Assembly: GCA_002731825.1 (NCBI GenBank)
Contig: PCCS01000058.1
Location: 1-64,000, forward strand
Source: Myxococcales bacterium
GTDB lineage: Bacteria; Myxococcota_A; Bradymonadia; UBA7976; UBA1532
DNA: 64,000 nucleotides
Direction: 5' to 3'
The translations under genes were made by a program, and so were the position numbers. Position 1 is the stretch's first letter; the number at the start of each line of letters is the position of its first letter. A model generated the notes under the pieces. That model was given only the letters and a program-made list of their open reading frames with translations. It was not told where the DNA came from and made no database searches. Shown here piece after piece: positions 31,150-40,116 of this stretch.

Positions 31150-31644
31150 TTAAAGATGTCCGAGCTTCCGTATTTCAGACAAAATTGCCTCTATGGACGC
31201 TGATTTGACTGGCTTGCTACTGCTGGTCAATAATTCTCGACCGACGACATGGCAACCGAGATGAGCAAATTGGATGCGCATGGCGATCAAGACTTTCTGA
31301 CCCTGGCCACCGCTATGTGTCCCGATGGCCACCGGCTTCCCGTTAAATAGAGTTCGAAAATCATGGCTGCGGGTTGATAGCCAGGCGATTGCATTGGTTA
31401 GGCTCGGCGGAATTGAACCGTTGTACTCAGGCGCCAGGACAAAGAAGGCTTTCGCGCGGCCAAATAAAGCATCTAACTCATCAACATCAGCGTCATTGTC
31501 TTCGGACCGAGATGTGTAAAGCGGAATTGAGTACCGTGTGAGGTCGCACAGCTCACAGTCGATCCCATCCGCGCGTGCCTGCGACCATATCGTGTCCGCG
31601 AGGTCTTTGTTTTTTCCGTGACTGGCTGTGCAGATTAACAGCAT
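31150..31644 (-). CDS. NADPH-dependent FMN reductase-like flavoprotein
   Basis: FVLAPEYNGSIPPSLTNAIAWLS; TASHGKNKDLADTIW. Confidence 0.82.
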   Translation of the reverse strand: MLLICTASHGKNKDLADTIWSQARADGIDCELCDLTRYSIPLYTSRSEDNDADVDELDALFGRAKAFFVLAPEYNGSIPPSLTNAIAWLSTRSHDFRTLFNGKPVAIGTHSGGQGQKVLIAMRIQFAHLGCHVVGRELLTSSSKPVKSASIEAILSEIRKLGHL

Positions 31645-31691
31645 TGCAATTGAACCTCCGGGCTTGTGCGTGCAGACCCACGTCTTAAGCT

Positions 31692-33659
31692 TTAGTGCAT
31701 ATCAATTGGATGTGCCACATGATTGACCATACCGCGTGGGCCTTGTCGAAATAATGACTTACCGATTAAGATAATTAAGATGGCCAAACTCAACCACTCA
31801 ACCATGGTATGGGCGTGATTGGGGTTGTATGTCGCCACTGTCTGACCAAGGGCGGCATTGGTCAGCCAACCAAGGCAAATAGAGCTGGCAGCGACGCCAA
31901 CCCCAAACCAGAAAGCAATCCTCCGGCCATGCAGAGATGTGAGGACGCCAAATGTAGTTGCATTGGTCGCAGGGCCTGTCAGCAGAAAGGCCAAAGCGGC
32001 ACCGGGCGATACTTGATTTATAATGGCGATTGCCGCCAATGGTGTTGCTGCTGATGCACAAACATACATGGGAATCCCCATCAATGCGAACAGGGGGACT
32101 TGCCAGAATGGTGACACCCCCGCGATCGCCTTGGGATCCATTAGCGGCTCGGCGTAGGCCGCGATAGCAATTCCGACAATCATCCAGGGAATCGTATGGT
32201 CGACCAGCGGACCAAAACCATATTTTAACCCATCGCGTAACCGCTTAGCCAAGGGGGTGTGTTCCGTTTTTTGATCGGCTACGTCCTTCCGTAGATCTGG
32301 TACTTTCTGCCCTAAAACAAGAGCGATCAGGAGAGCGACACAGACCGCGGCCAGCAGTCTTGCCACAGACATCTCAACCCCCAAGAGCGGCAGTGAGATG
32401 AGCATTGCATCGATGCCTAGTTCTGGGGTGGCGACTAAGAATGCAATGGCGGCTGTCGCAGGTACACCTCGAGAGACCAGTGTTTCGTAGAGCGGCAGTA
32501 CACCGCATGAGCAAATGGGCAGCGGTAAGCCAAATGCGAGTCCCTTTACCGCCTGTTTTGATGGGCCGCCCCGTTTGAGCCAGACCAGCGCTTTTTGAAC
32601 GATCAATGCATTTAACAAACCGGCGAAACAATAGGCCAGTACAAGTGCAGGTGCCGCTTCTAATGTGAGATTTATGAACACGTAACCCGCTGCCTGAGAG
32701 ACCGCAGGCACGTCCTCAATCAAAGTCAAAGTGAGCAGACCCATCACGGCGCCCAAAACCCCCCAAACGGCCTTATCGTCGAGGTGGCTATGAGGTTCTA
32801 TTAGATTTCCGTGGCTAGAATGGTCGTGGTGATGGCCATGGTCGTGGTCGTGGTCGTGGTCGTGATCGTGGTTGTGGTCGTGGTTGTGGTCGTGGCCATG
32901 GTTGTGGTCGTGGTTGTGACCATGGTCATGGTCGTGGTGATGGCCATGGTCGTGGTCATGGTCGTGGTCGTGGTCGTGGCCATGGTTGTGTGCGTGGTGA
33001 TGGCCATGGTCGTGGTCGTGATCGTGGTCATGGTCATTTCCATGATTGCAACCGGCAAGTTCTTCTCTATGGGTCACAACATGCATCAAAGCGCCCACGA
33101 CGAATGCTTCAAAAAGAGCCAGTCCAAGTTGCGGGGCCTGATGACTTATGGATTCCCCATAGACGAATCCCAGCACCGTCGCGACGGCAAGCAAGCCGAC
33201 CATGCCAAGAGCATATCCATTCCCCAATCGATCACGAAGACTGACGTAGACGAGCAACCCCACGGGTAATCGGTGCAGTACGATGGCGTAGTCCAGTCCG
33301 TGGGCATGCCCCTGTACTGGCGCGCTTAAGGCAGCGCCATCAAGTGCGTTGTGCAGTAATAGACCGGCGAACACAATCCAAAACGTGGCACCCTGAGCGC
33401 CCCTGATTCGACGCTCGAGTATGCTGGGTAGCAACAGGCCAACCAGGGCGAAGAGAACAGCCCAAAAACCGGCTCTTTGAACGGTCGGCGGTAAGAGAAA
33501 AATCAATCCCAAGCCACCGAGTGACACCAACATGTAGCCGTCGAGCGCGAGGATCCAACCTTTTTTCTCTCGACCGATATGGCCGACCACGGGGCCCAGC
33601 ATTAAGCCAAAGATGGCCCCGCTCAGAGTGAGAATATCTGTCATATTTGATCTGTCCAC
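31692..33659 (-). CDS. Metal transporter fusion: ZIP-like N-terminal membrane domain + His-rich linker + SO_0444/DUF318-type permease
   Basis: N-terminal LLLHNALDGAALSAP...DYAIVLHRLPVGLLVYV; (HD)n/(HG)n linker; C-terminal LPLPICSCGVLPLYETLVSRGVPATAAIAFLVATPELGIDA. Confidence 0.8.
   Translation of the reverse strand: MDRSNMTDILTLSGAIFGLMLGPVVGHIGREKKGWILALDGYMLVSLGGLGLIFLLPPTVQRAGFWAVLFALVGLLLPSILERRIRGAQGATFWIVFAGLLLHNALDGAALSAPVQGHAHGLDYAIVLHRLPVGLLVYVSLRDRLGNGYALGMVGLLAVATVLGFVYGESISHQAPQLGLALFEAFVVGALMHVVTHREELAGCNHGNDHDHDHDHDHGHHHAHNHGHDHDHDHDHDHGHHHDHDHGHNHDHNHGHDHNHDHNHDHDHDHDHDHGHHHDHSSHGNLIEPHSHLDDKAVWGVLGAVMGLLTLTLIEDVPAVSQAAGYVFINLTLEAAPALVLAYCFAGLLNALIVQKALVWLKRGGPSKQAVKGLAFGLPLPICSCGVLPLYETLVSRGVPATAAIAFLVATPELGIDAMLISLPLLGVEMSVARLLAAVCVALLIALVLGQKVPDLRKDVADQKTEHTPLAKRLRDGLKYGFGPLVDHTIPWMIVGIAIAAYAEPLMDPKAIAGVSPFWQVPLFALMGIPMYVCASAATPLAAIAIINQVSPGAALAFLLTGPATNATTFGVLTSLHGRRIAFWFGVGVAASSICLGWLTNAALGQTVATYNPNHAHTMVEWLSLAILIILIGKSLFRQGPRGMVNHVAHPIDMH
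32820..33050 (-). repeat. Low-complexity His/Asp-codon repeat within CDS
   Basis: Hexameric gtggtc/gtgatc/gtggcc periodicity encoding (HD)n/(HG)n/(HN)n. Confidence 0.9.
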
Positions 33660-33812
33660 TTGCCATGACGGACGAACCGTCCCATTGAACCCGTCTCTAA
33701 CATGGCCGATTTTAAATATGAATCATTGACTCGGTTGAAAATTTATACACCCTTATTCACGTTCATTGGATGCCGTCACGAGCGCTCCATTAATTGATTA
33801 GGGTCTAGGTAC

Positions 33813-35267
33813 ATGATTGGTGAACAGGGCGAACATGACGCGGTCATCGTCGGATCTGGGCCTAACGGATTCTCTGCGGCGATCTATTTGGCCCAACAGG
33901 GGTGCCGAGTTTGCATGATTGAGGGTAAATCCAGTGTCGGTGGCGGCATGCGAACACGAGAGTTAACCCAACCGGGATTTCGTCACGACATTTGCTCTGC
34001 AGCACATCCAATGGCCGTTCTATCTCCATTTATGAAGACATTGCCTCTCGGTGATTTTGGACTTGAATGGATTGAGCCGCCCGCCTCTTTTGCCCATCCA
34101 CTCGATGGCGAAAAATCTGTGCTCATGTGGAAAAGCCTTGAACGTACTTCGTCACAGATGGGGACCGATGCTCTCGCCTATCGTAGGCTGATCGAACCAT
34201 TTTTGAACAATCCCGAGACTTTATTCGACGATCTCTTGTCGCCTCTAAAATGGCCCAAAGCACCTTTGCAAATGATTCGCTTCGGCCTGTCCGCTATTCG
34301 TTCGGCAACCGGCTTCGCCAATGGCCGATTTAAAGGGCCACAGGCCAAGGCTTTATTTGCAGGCTGTGCGGCACATTCAATCATGGACCTAGACCGACCC
34401 CTTACTGCGGCTCTTGGTCTGATTTTTTCTATATCAGGTCATTTGACAAGCTGGCCGATAGTGCGGGGGGGCACCGAAGGTCTGACTCTTGCTCTGAGCC
34501 GGTACTTTGAGTCTCTTGGTGGTCAAATCATCACGGACCAGCATATTGAACGGGCTCAGGAATTACCTAGGTCAAAAGTATACCTATTCGATACCTCGCC
34601 CAGGCAACTGGTAGAGATTAACCGGTCTCACCTTCCCAAAGGATACTGTACCCGAGTGGGTCGGTATCGCTACGGACCGGGCGTCTTCAAAATCGACTGG
34701 GCTCTGCGAGAGCCTATTCCTTGGATTGACCCGATGACCTCTCAGGCAGCGACAGTTCATATCGGCGGGGAAATGAATGAAATCGCGGCAGCAGAGAAAG
34801 CCATGTGGCTTGGCCGTCACCCTGAAAAGCCCTTCGTACTCCTTTGCCAACAAAGCCTTTTCGATAACACCCGCGCGCCGTCTGGTCAGCATACAGGGTA
34901 CGCATATTGCCATGTTCCCGCTGGCTCCACTGAAGACCAGACTCAAGCCATCGAATCTCAAATCGAGCGCTTCGCGCCTGGTTTTCGGGATACCGTGATT
35001 GATCGGCACGTGATGAACACCCAGGCGATGACCCGGCATAACCCAAATTATGTGGGTGGTGCTATCGCGGGTGGCATAGCTGATTGGCGCCAATTGTTCA
35101 CGCGCCCTGTACTCAGGCTAAATCCCTATACAACCCCTAATCCGCGTATTTTCATCTGTTCATCGTCGACACCGCCGGGCGGAGGCGTACACGGTATGTG
35201 CGGGTATTATGCGGCTCGAGCGGCCTTTCGACGATTGCAGCGTTTGGACACCACAGCTCTGACCTAA
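33813..35267 (+). CDS. Phytoene dehydrogenase-like FAD-dependent oxidoreductase
   Basis: DAVIVGSGPNGFSAAIYLAQQGCRVCMIEGKSSVGGGMRT; C-terminal FICSSSTPPGGGVHGMCGYYAARAA. Confidence 0.85.
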   Translation: MIGEQGEHDAVIVGSGPNGFSAAIYLAQQGCRVCMIEGKSSVGGGMRTRELTQPGFRHDICSAAHPMAVLSPFMKTLPLGDFGLEWIEPPASFAHPLDGEKSVLMWKSLERTSSQMGTDALAYRRLIEPFLNNPETLFDDLLSPLKWPKAPLQMIRFGLSAIRSATGFANGRFKGPQAKALFAGCAAHSIMDLDRPLTAALGLIFSISGHLTSWPIVRGGTEGLTLALSRYFESLGGQIITDQHIERAQELPRSKVYLFDTSPRQLVEINRSHLPKGYCTRVGRYRYGPGVFKIDWALREPIPWIDPMTSQAATVHIGGEMNEIAAAEKAMWLGRHPEKPFVLLCQQSLFDNTRAPSGQHTGYAYCHVPAGSTEDQTQAIESQIERFAPGFRDTVIDRHVMNTQAMTRHNPNYVGGAIAGGIADWRQLFTRPVLRLNPYTTPNPRIFICSSSTPPGGGVHGMCGYYAARAAFRRLQRLDTTALT

Positions 35268-35362
35268 ACTTCAGTCTGAGTTCGAGACAGTAATCGTCTG
35301 CCCATGGCCGCACTGGTCTGCTAAATTGGGTCGGCGTACTATGAGTTGGAGGAGAGACACAC

Positions 35363-36238
35363 GTGAGTCGCTTCATGTCCGGTAAAAGAGTGGTGATTAC
35401 AGGTGCCAATTCTGGCATTGGGTGGGCCACAGCATGCGCTCTAGTGAAAATGGGTGCCGAACTGATTTTGATTTGTCGAAGTCAGCCAAAGGGCCTGGAT
35501 GCAATCGACCGCATCAAAACAGTCGAGCCGGACGCGGTCATTTCACTTTTCAAATGCGACCTGAGCAGCCAAGAAGATATTCAGGCTGTTTGTGGGCAAT
35601 TGCGGTCCACATACGCCCACATCGACGTATTGATTAACAATGCAGGCGTCTACTTAGCGGAAAGGCGTCAAACCGACGATGGACTCGAACAAACCTTTGC
35701 GGTCAATCACATGGCCTATTTTCTGATGTGCCGCGGGCTATTGAGCTGTTTACAGGCGGCACCCAAAGGGCGAATTGTCAATGTATCCTCCTTCGGGCAT
35801 AGATTGGGGTCCATTAATTTCGACGATTATAACTTTGAGCGCAGGCGTTACTCTCCCATGATGGCCTACTGTGCGAGTAAACTCATGAACGTCCAATTCA
35901 CCCGCTATTTAGCGAATCAATTGGTCGACGATAAGGTCACTGTCAACTGCCTTCACCCAGGCATGGTTCGGTCGGGATTTGCTGTGAGCCAGAAAGATGC
36001 CTTTGCGCTTTTGACGCGACTTGCTGGGGCGTTCTTGGTGTCACCAGAACGAGGGGCTCGTACGTCAATTCACCTTGCAACAAGTCCGGATGTAGCCCAG
36101 GTCTCCGGCGAGTACTATCGGAGCCGGAAAATCGTCAAACCATCTCGTCAAGCTCGGAACATGAAGCAGGCAGAGCAACTTTGGCAATTGAGTGAAGCAC
36201 TGATTCGATACGACCCATGTGTGCCTATAGCGTTTTGA
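35363..36238 (+). CDS. Short-chain dehydrogenase/reductase
   Basis: VVITGANSGIGWATACAL, NNAGVY, YCASKLMN. Confidence 0.88.
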   Translation: MSRFMSGKRVVITGANSGIGWATACALVKMGAELILICRSQPKGLDAIDRIKTVEPDAVISLFKCDLSSQEDIQAVCGQLRSTYAHIDVLINNAGVYLAERRQTDDGLEQTFAVNHMAYFLMCRGLLSCLQAAPKGRIVNVSSFGHRLGSINFDDYNFERRRYSPMMAYCASKLMNVQFTRYLANQLVDDKVTVNCLHPGMVRSGFAVSQKDAFALLTRLAGAFLVSPERGARTSIHLATSPDVAQVSGEYYRSRKIVKPSRQARNMKQAEQLWQLSEALIRYDPCVPIAF

Positions 36239-36311
36239 GTTTGATGGACCTGACCTATTTTGACCGGGTTGCATGACTCTTTGGCAGATGCCATTTCGTA
36301 GGGAGAGCTAA

Positions 36312-37805
36312 TTGACACCGCTTGAAAAGCTCAAAATGGGCCACATTATTGGGATTATGACCCTTGTTGTTGGCGTCATATACGGCCACACAATTCAGGC
36401 TCAATTCGTTTGGGATGACGTCTTTTTAATCGAGAGAAATCAAAGTCTATCGAATTTTCAAAGCGCGTGGTCCCTTGCTTGGGGCGACTTCTTTGGCCAA
36501 GGCCATTCGACTCAGAGCGGGTATCTCAGACCGATACCAACGATGCTCAATTACCTCACCATAGCCCTGTTTGGATATTCCACTGCTGCCTTTCACGCAA
36601 TCCAGCTCAGTCTGCATCTTTTGGTTTTAACACTGGCAGCGATCCTCCTTCGACAGTGGCGTCTCTCCAACCTATCCATTCTGATTGCCTTGGGTGTTTA
36701 CACCTGTCATCCCATGCAGGTGGAAGCGTTGTCTTTTGTTTCCTGTCGCCCCGAATTATTGGCGGCTGTTTTCGTACTCTCGACATGTCTATGCGTTCAA
36801 AAGAGCCAATCATCTCCGTCGAAATGGTGGACTCTATTGGGCGGTTTAAGCCTCACTTTCGGCTTTTTCTCAAAAGAGACCGCAGTCGTCGTCCTCCCGT
36901 TTTTGTGGTTGACGAGTCACGGTCGTCCAAAGAGCATCCTGTGGGTATTGACGGCATGGACTCTTGGTTTACTGGTTTTCAGATTTAGCTGGAGCCCCAT
37001 TCAAGGGGGAGACGATTCAGGGCTGGCCCTCAACCTATCACTCGCGTTTAACTTGGTCGCGTTCTATGTAAAACAGCTGTTTTTAGTTGAGGGGCCTCGC
37101 TGCCTCTACACCTATTTAGATGTGTACACTTGGCGCTTTGAAACATCGGTTACATGCGTGTTACTCTGTCTATTTGGCGTCTGGATTGCTTTGCTGAGGC
37201 CCAGATCTATGCTGGCCATTGGCTTACTGTGGTTCCTTTTGTTCATAGGGCCTGTATTGCACCTTATTCCTTTCGGGACCTTAGCTGCAGATAGGTACCT
37301 GTATTTGCCATTACTCGGTGTTGTGGCTGCGATTGCTGGCTGTGTTGACGTACTCATCAAAAGACAGAGCCGATATCGATTGTTGGCCGCCACGGTCTCC
37401 TTTCTTGTCCTTCTGGCTTTCTCGGCTTTATCGAAGGTTCGGAGCCAAGAATGGCGGGATGAAATCACACTCTGGTCGGCCGAAGTTGAGATGGCCCCGA
37501 TTCAAGCTCATGCGCTCGTCGAATTAGGGACGGCCATGGCAGACCAAAACCGGATAGCTGATGCCCATAAAGCCTATCGATTGGCTTGGAGACTCAAACC
37601 CGGTGGCCAGATTTTGTTTCGGAACTTAGTCCGAATCGAATCTCAAAAGTTGAGTCGGGACCTTGGGCGTGCCCTTCGGAATGCCGTTTTAGATCCAACC
37701 GTGACACCCGAAACACTCCAGCTATGGTCCGAGAGACTGAAGACCTTAGACCACTCCAATTTGAGTAATTTAATCGATGATCAATTAAAACGGCGTCAAC
37801 GCTGA
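36312..37805 (+). CDS. Multi-TM TMTC-like (DUF1736/O-mannosyltransferase-like) protein with short TPR-like tail
   Basis: FVWDDVFLIERNQSL...SGYLRPIPTMLNYLTIALFGYSTAAFHAIQLSLHLL; HPMQVEALSFVSCRPELLAA; C-terminal TPR-like helix pair. Confidence 0.75.
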   Translation: MTPLEKLKMGHIIGIMTLVVGVIYGHTIQAQFVWDDVFLIERNQSLSNFQSAWSLAWGDFFGQGHSTQSGYLRPIPTMLNYLTIALFGYSTAAFHAIQLSLHLLVLTLAAILLRQWRLSNLSILIALGVYTCHPMQVEALSFVSCRPELLAAVFVLSTCLCVQKSQSSPSKWWTLLGGLSLTFGFFSKETAVVVLPFLWLTSHGRPKSILWVLTAWTLGLLVFRFSWSPIQGGDDSGLALNLSLAFNLVAFYVKQLFLVEGPRCLYTYLDVYTWRFETSVTCVLLCLFGVWIALLRPRSMLAIGLLWFLLFIGPVLHLIPFGTLAADRYLYLPLLGVVAAIAGCVDVLIKRQSRYRLLAATVSFLVLLAFSALSKVRSQEWRDEITLWSAEVEMAPIQAHALVELGTAMADQNRIADAHKAYRLAWRLKPGGQILFRNLVRIESQKLSRDLGRALRNAVLDPTVTPETLQLWSERLKTLDHSNLSNLIDDQLKRRQR

Positions 37806-38496
37806 TTCCAACAACTCGACTCCGATCGTCGGCCTCCATCGAATCAGACCGTTTCAATCACCTGAGTGACTATTTTGAAAAATCCTTTTTTAAATAACGC
37901 TATCAGGCCTGATTCTGATTCGACCTTATCCGATATGATATCCGGCAAATATTTAAAAAATACGCAATGATAATCCGTTTACGAATACTGTAAGTGTATG
38001 ATTTTAATTGATTATTATTGTTAATTACGGGGGCCGGCTTACAGAAATCTTCTTAAGGTTTTATGGAAAGTTACGATGTCGTAGGTGGATAAACTTACTA
38101 ATGAACGTGGCTCGATGAAACTATTTGACAAGCCTTATTCCACGACCATGCGCCACAATTCGGGCCGGAGCCCGCAATCGTGGGTTGTTGACTGGGTTTT
38201 ATCGGCAGACACGCGAGCAGGGGCACGTTCTCGCCAAATGAAAGGAGGTTGCCTAGCAGACATTCATTAGACGGTAGGGGTACTGGTCTTTTGAGACACG
38301 TCTGCGCTGCTCAAAAAAACGAACGAAATTTAAAACTCGTGGAGGACGGTTTGGCCATCCTTCACAACCCAAACAACATGGCATCTCTAAATTAGCGCAC
38401 AGATGGGTCTGCGCACAGAGATTAAGCAGGGATGAGGGTCCCTGTTTGGAGTCGGCAAGGTCGCTAACTCGCCTTTAGATTCATGGAGCGAATATT

Positions 38497-39942
38497 ATGG
38501 GTCTTTTCGTTAATTCGAATTCTTCGTCAGCGAACGCAATGCGTAACTTAAACCGGTCCACTCGGTCTCTTGGAACATCGTTTCAACGCCTGTCTAGCGG
38601 CATGCGTATTAACAGTGCCAAGGACGATGCAGCTGGTCTGGCGATCAGCGAGAGAATGACTACGCAAGTTCGTGGTCTTACTCAAGCGATTCGCAATACC
38701 AATGACGGTATGTCATTGGCTCAGACTGCTGAAGGGGCTTTGCAAGAGACAACTTCGATCTTGCAGCGGATGAGAGAGCTTTCCGTTCAATCGGCGAATG
38801 ATACAAATACAGAAGCTGACAGAGGTTCGATGCAGGAAGAGGTCGATGCGTTGGTCTCAGAACTGAATCGGATCGCAGAGCGGACGACATTTAACAACCA
38901 GAACATCCTTGATGGTTCATTCACGGGTGCGAAGTTCCATATCGGAGCTAACGCTCGAGAGAATCTGACCATCAGCGTAAAGGATGCGAGAGCAAATAGT
39001 CTTGGGCGACAGGCTCGATATTCTAGTTCGGCTGACATTTCGGTGGCTGCTGGACAGAATCTCAGTGATGGAGACGTCACCATTCGTGGTGTCACGATCC
39101 GGTCTACTGTTGCTGCAGACGATGCGCTTTCGACAACATTGAACGATGCGTCGGCGATCGCGAAAGCAGCAGCAATCAACGATTCGAGCGAATTCACAGG
39201 TGTAACAGCCTTGGTTGACGCGACGATTGTTGAATCGACTGGTGATATCCAGGCAGTGACATTGGACTCTACCAATAACGTGACCATTAACGGTGTGACA
39301 CTCACCGGGTTTCGGGTTGAAGACAATGATGCCAACGATAAACTGGTCAATCAGATTAACGCGATTGCCGATGAGACGGGCGTTGTTGCATCTCTGGATG
39401 AAAATCACCGTCTTGTCCTGACCGCTGATGATGGCAGAAATGTCGAAATCACGGTCTTGGGTAATGCCACTCGATTGGGCATTACTGCTGGGGCTGGAAC
39501 CACAGTAACTGGTGGTCGGCTCACATTGGAGTCAGAGGATCAATTCGACCTCGGTGGCGCGGCTATAACAAAGCTTGGCGACGTCGGTGGTGCAGGTGCG
39601 ACTCTCTTCGGTGTGAACGATGCCAATTCGGTGCAAACGCTGGATATCACTGACCGGGATGGTGCCAATCGGGCTCTCTCGATTCTTGATAAGGCGATTG
39701 GTCAAGTCTCTGCAAGTCGAGCGTCATTGGGTGCAGTACAAAATAGGTTGGCTTCAACCGTGCGTAACCTTGAGGTGGGCACGGAGAACCTGACGGCCTC
39801 TCGAAGCAGAATCCAAGATGCGGATTTTGCCAAAGAGTCAGCAGAGTTCTCGAAGTTAAAGATTGTTCAGCAGGCAGGCGTTTCCGTCTTGTCTCAGGCC
39901 AATCAGCAACCGAATATTGCCCTGTCACTTATCGGAGGTTAA
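38497..39942 (+). CDS. Flagellin
   Basis: Canonical N-terminus RNLNRSTRSLGTSFQRLSSGMRINSAKDDAAGLAISERM and C-terminus SRIQDADFAKESAEFSKLKIVQQAGVSVLSQANQQPNIALSLIGG. Confidence 0.95.
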   Translation: MGLFVNSNSSSANAMRNLNRSTRSLGTSFQRLSSGMRINSAKDDAAGLAISERMTTQVRGLTQAIRNTNDGMSLAQTAEGALQETTSILQRMRELSVQSANDTNTEADRGSMQEEVDALVSELNRIAERTTFNNQNILDGSFTGAKFHIGANARENLTISVKDARANSLGRQARYSSSADISVAAGQNLSDGDVTIRGVTIRSTVAADDALSTTLNDASAIAKAAAINDSSEFTGVTALVDATIVESTGDIQAVTLDSTNNVTINGVTLTGFRVEDNDANDKLVNQINAIADETGVVASLDENHRLVLTADDGRNVEITVLGNATRLGITAGAGTTVTGGRLTLESEDQFDLGGAAITKLGDVGGAGATLFGVNDANSVQTLDITDRDGANRALSILDKAIGQVSASRASLGAVQNRLASTVRNLEVGTENLTASRSRIQDADFAKESAEFSKLKIVQQAGVSVLSQANQQPNIALSLIGG

Positions 39943-40053
39943 TACCCTTCCTTAAAAGGTGGCACGACGATCTGAAATCCGGCCCTTGGGTCGTCTGTGT
40001 TGCCAAATTTGACATCGATTTCATAGGCCAAAGAAATCGGTGTCAGCCCTTAC

Positions 40054-40096
40054 AAACCGCCAAGGTGGCTTGCTACCTTGGCGGTTTTCTTTTTTG
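40054..40096 (+). terminator. Rho-independent terminator downstream of flagellin (stem also usable bidirectionally)
   Basis: 13-bp perfect stem AAACCGCCAAGGT (40054-40066) / ACCTTGGCGGTTT (40075-40087), 8-nt loop, followed by TCTTTTTTG. Confidence 0.92.
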
Positions 40097-40116
40097 GGCT
40101 TTCGCTTACTCAGTGC

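Noticed and set aside
32820-33050. Short periodic repeats resembling an array
   Set aside because: Hexameric codon repeats inside a CDS (HD/HG/HN), not CRISPR repeats with unique spacers.
32811-33269. + strand ORF of 152 aa, poly-Val/Met
   Set aside because: Reverse complement of the His/Asp repeat linker; low-complexity artefact.
38199-38206. TTATCGGC (reverse complement GCCGATAA, sigma-28 -10-like) upstream of flagellin
   Set aside because: Oriented away from the flagellin and no TAAA -35 element at appropriate spacing.
38085-38270. Small ORF (61 aa) upstream of flagellin
   Set aside because: No convincing RBS, no recognisable domain; better treated as leader sequence.
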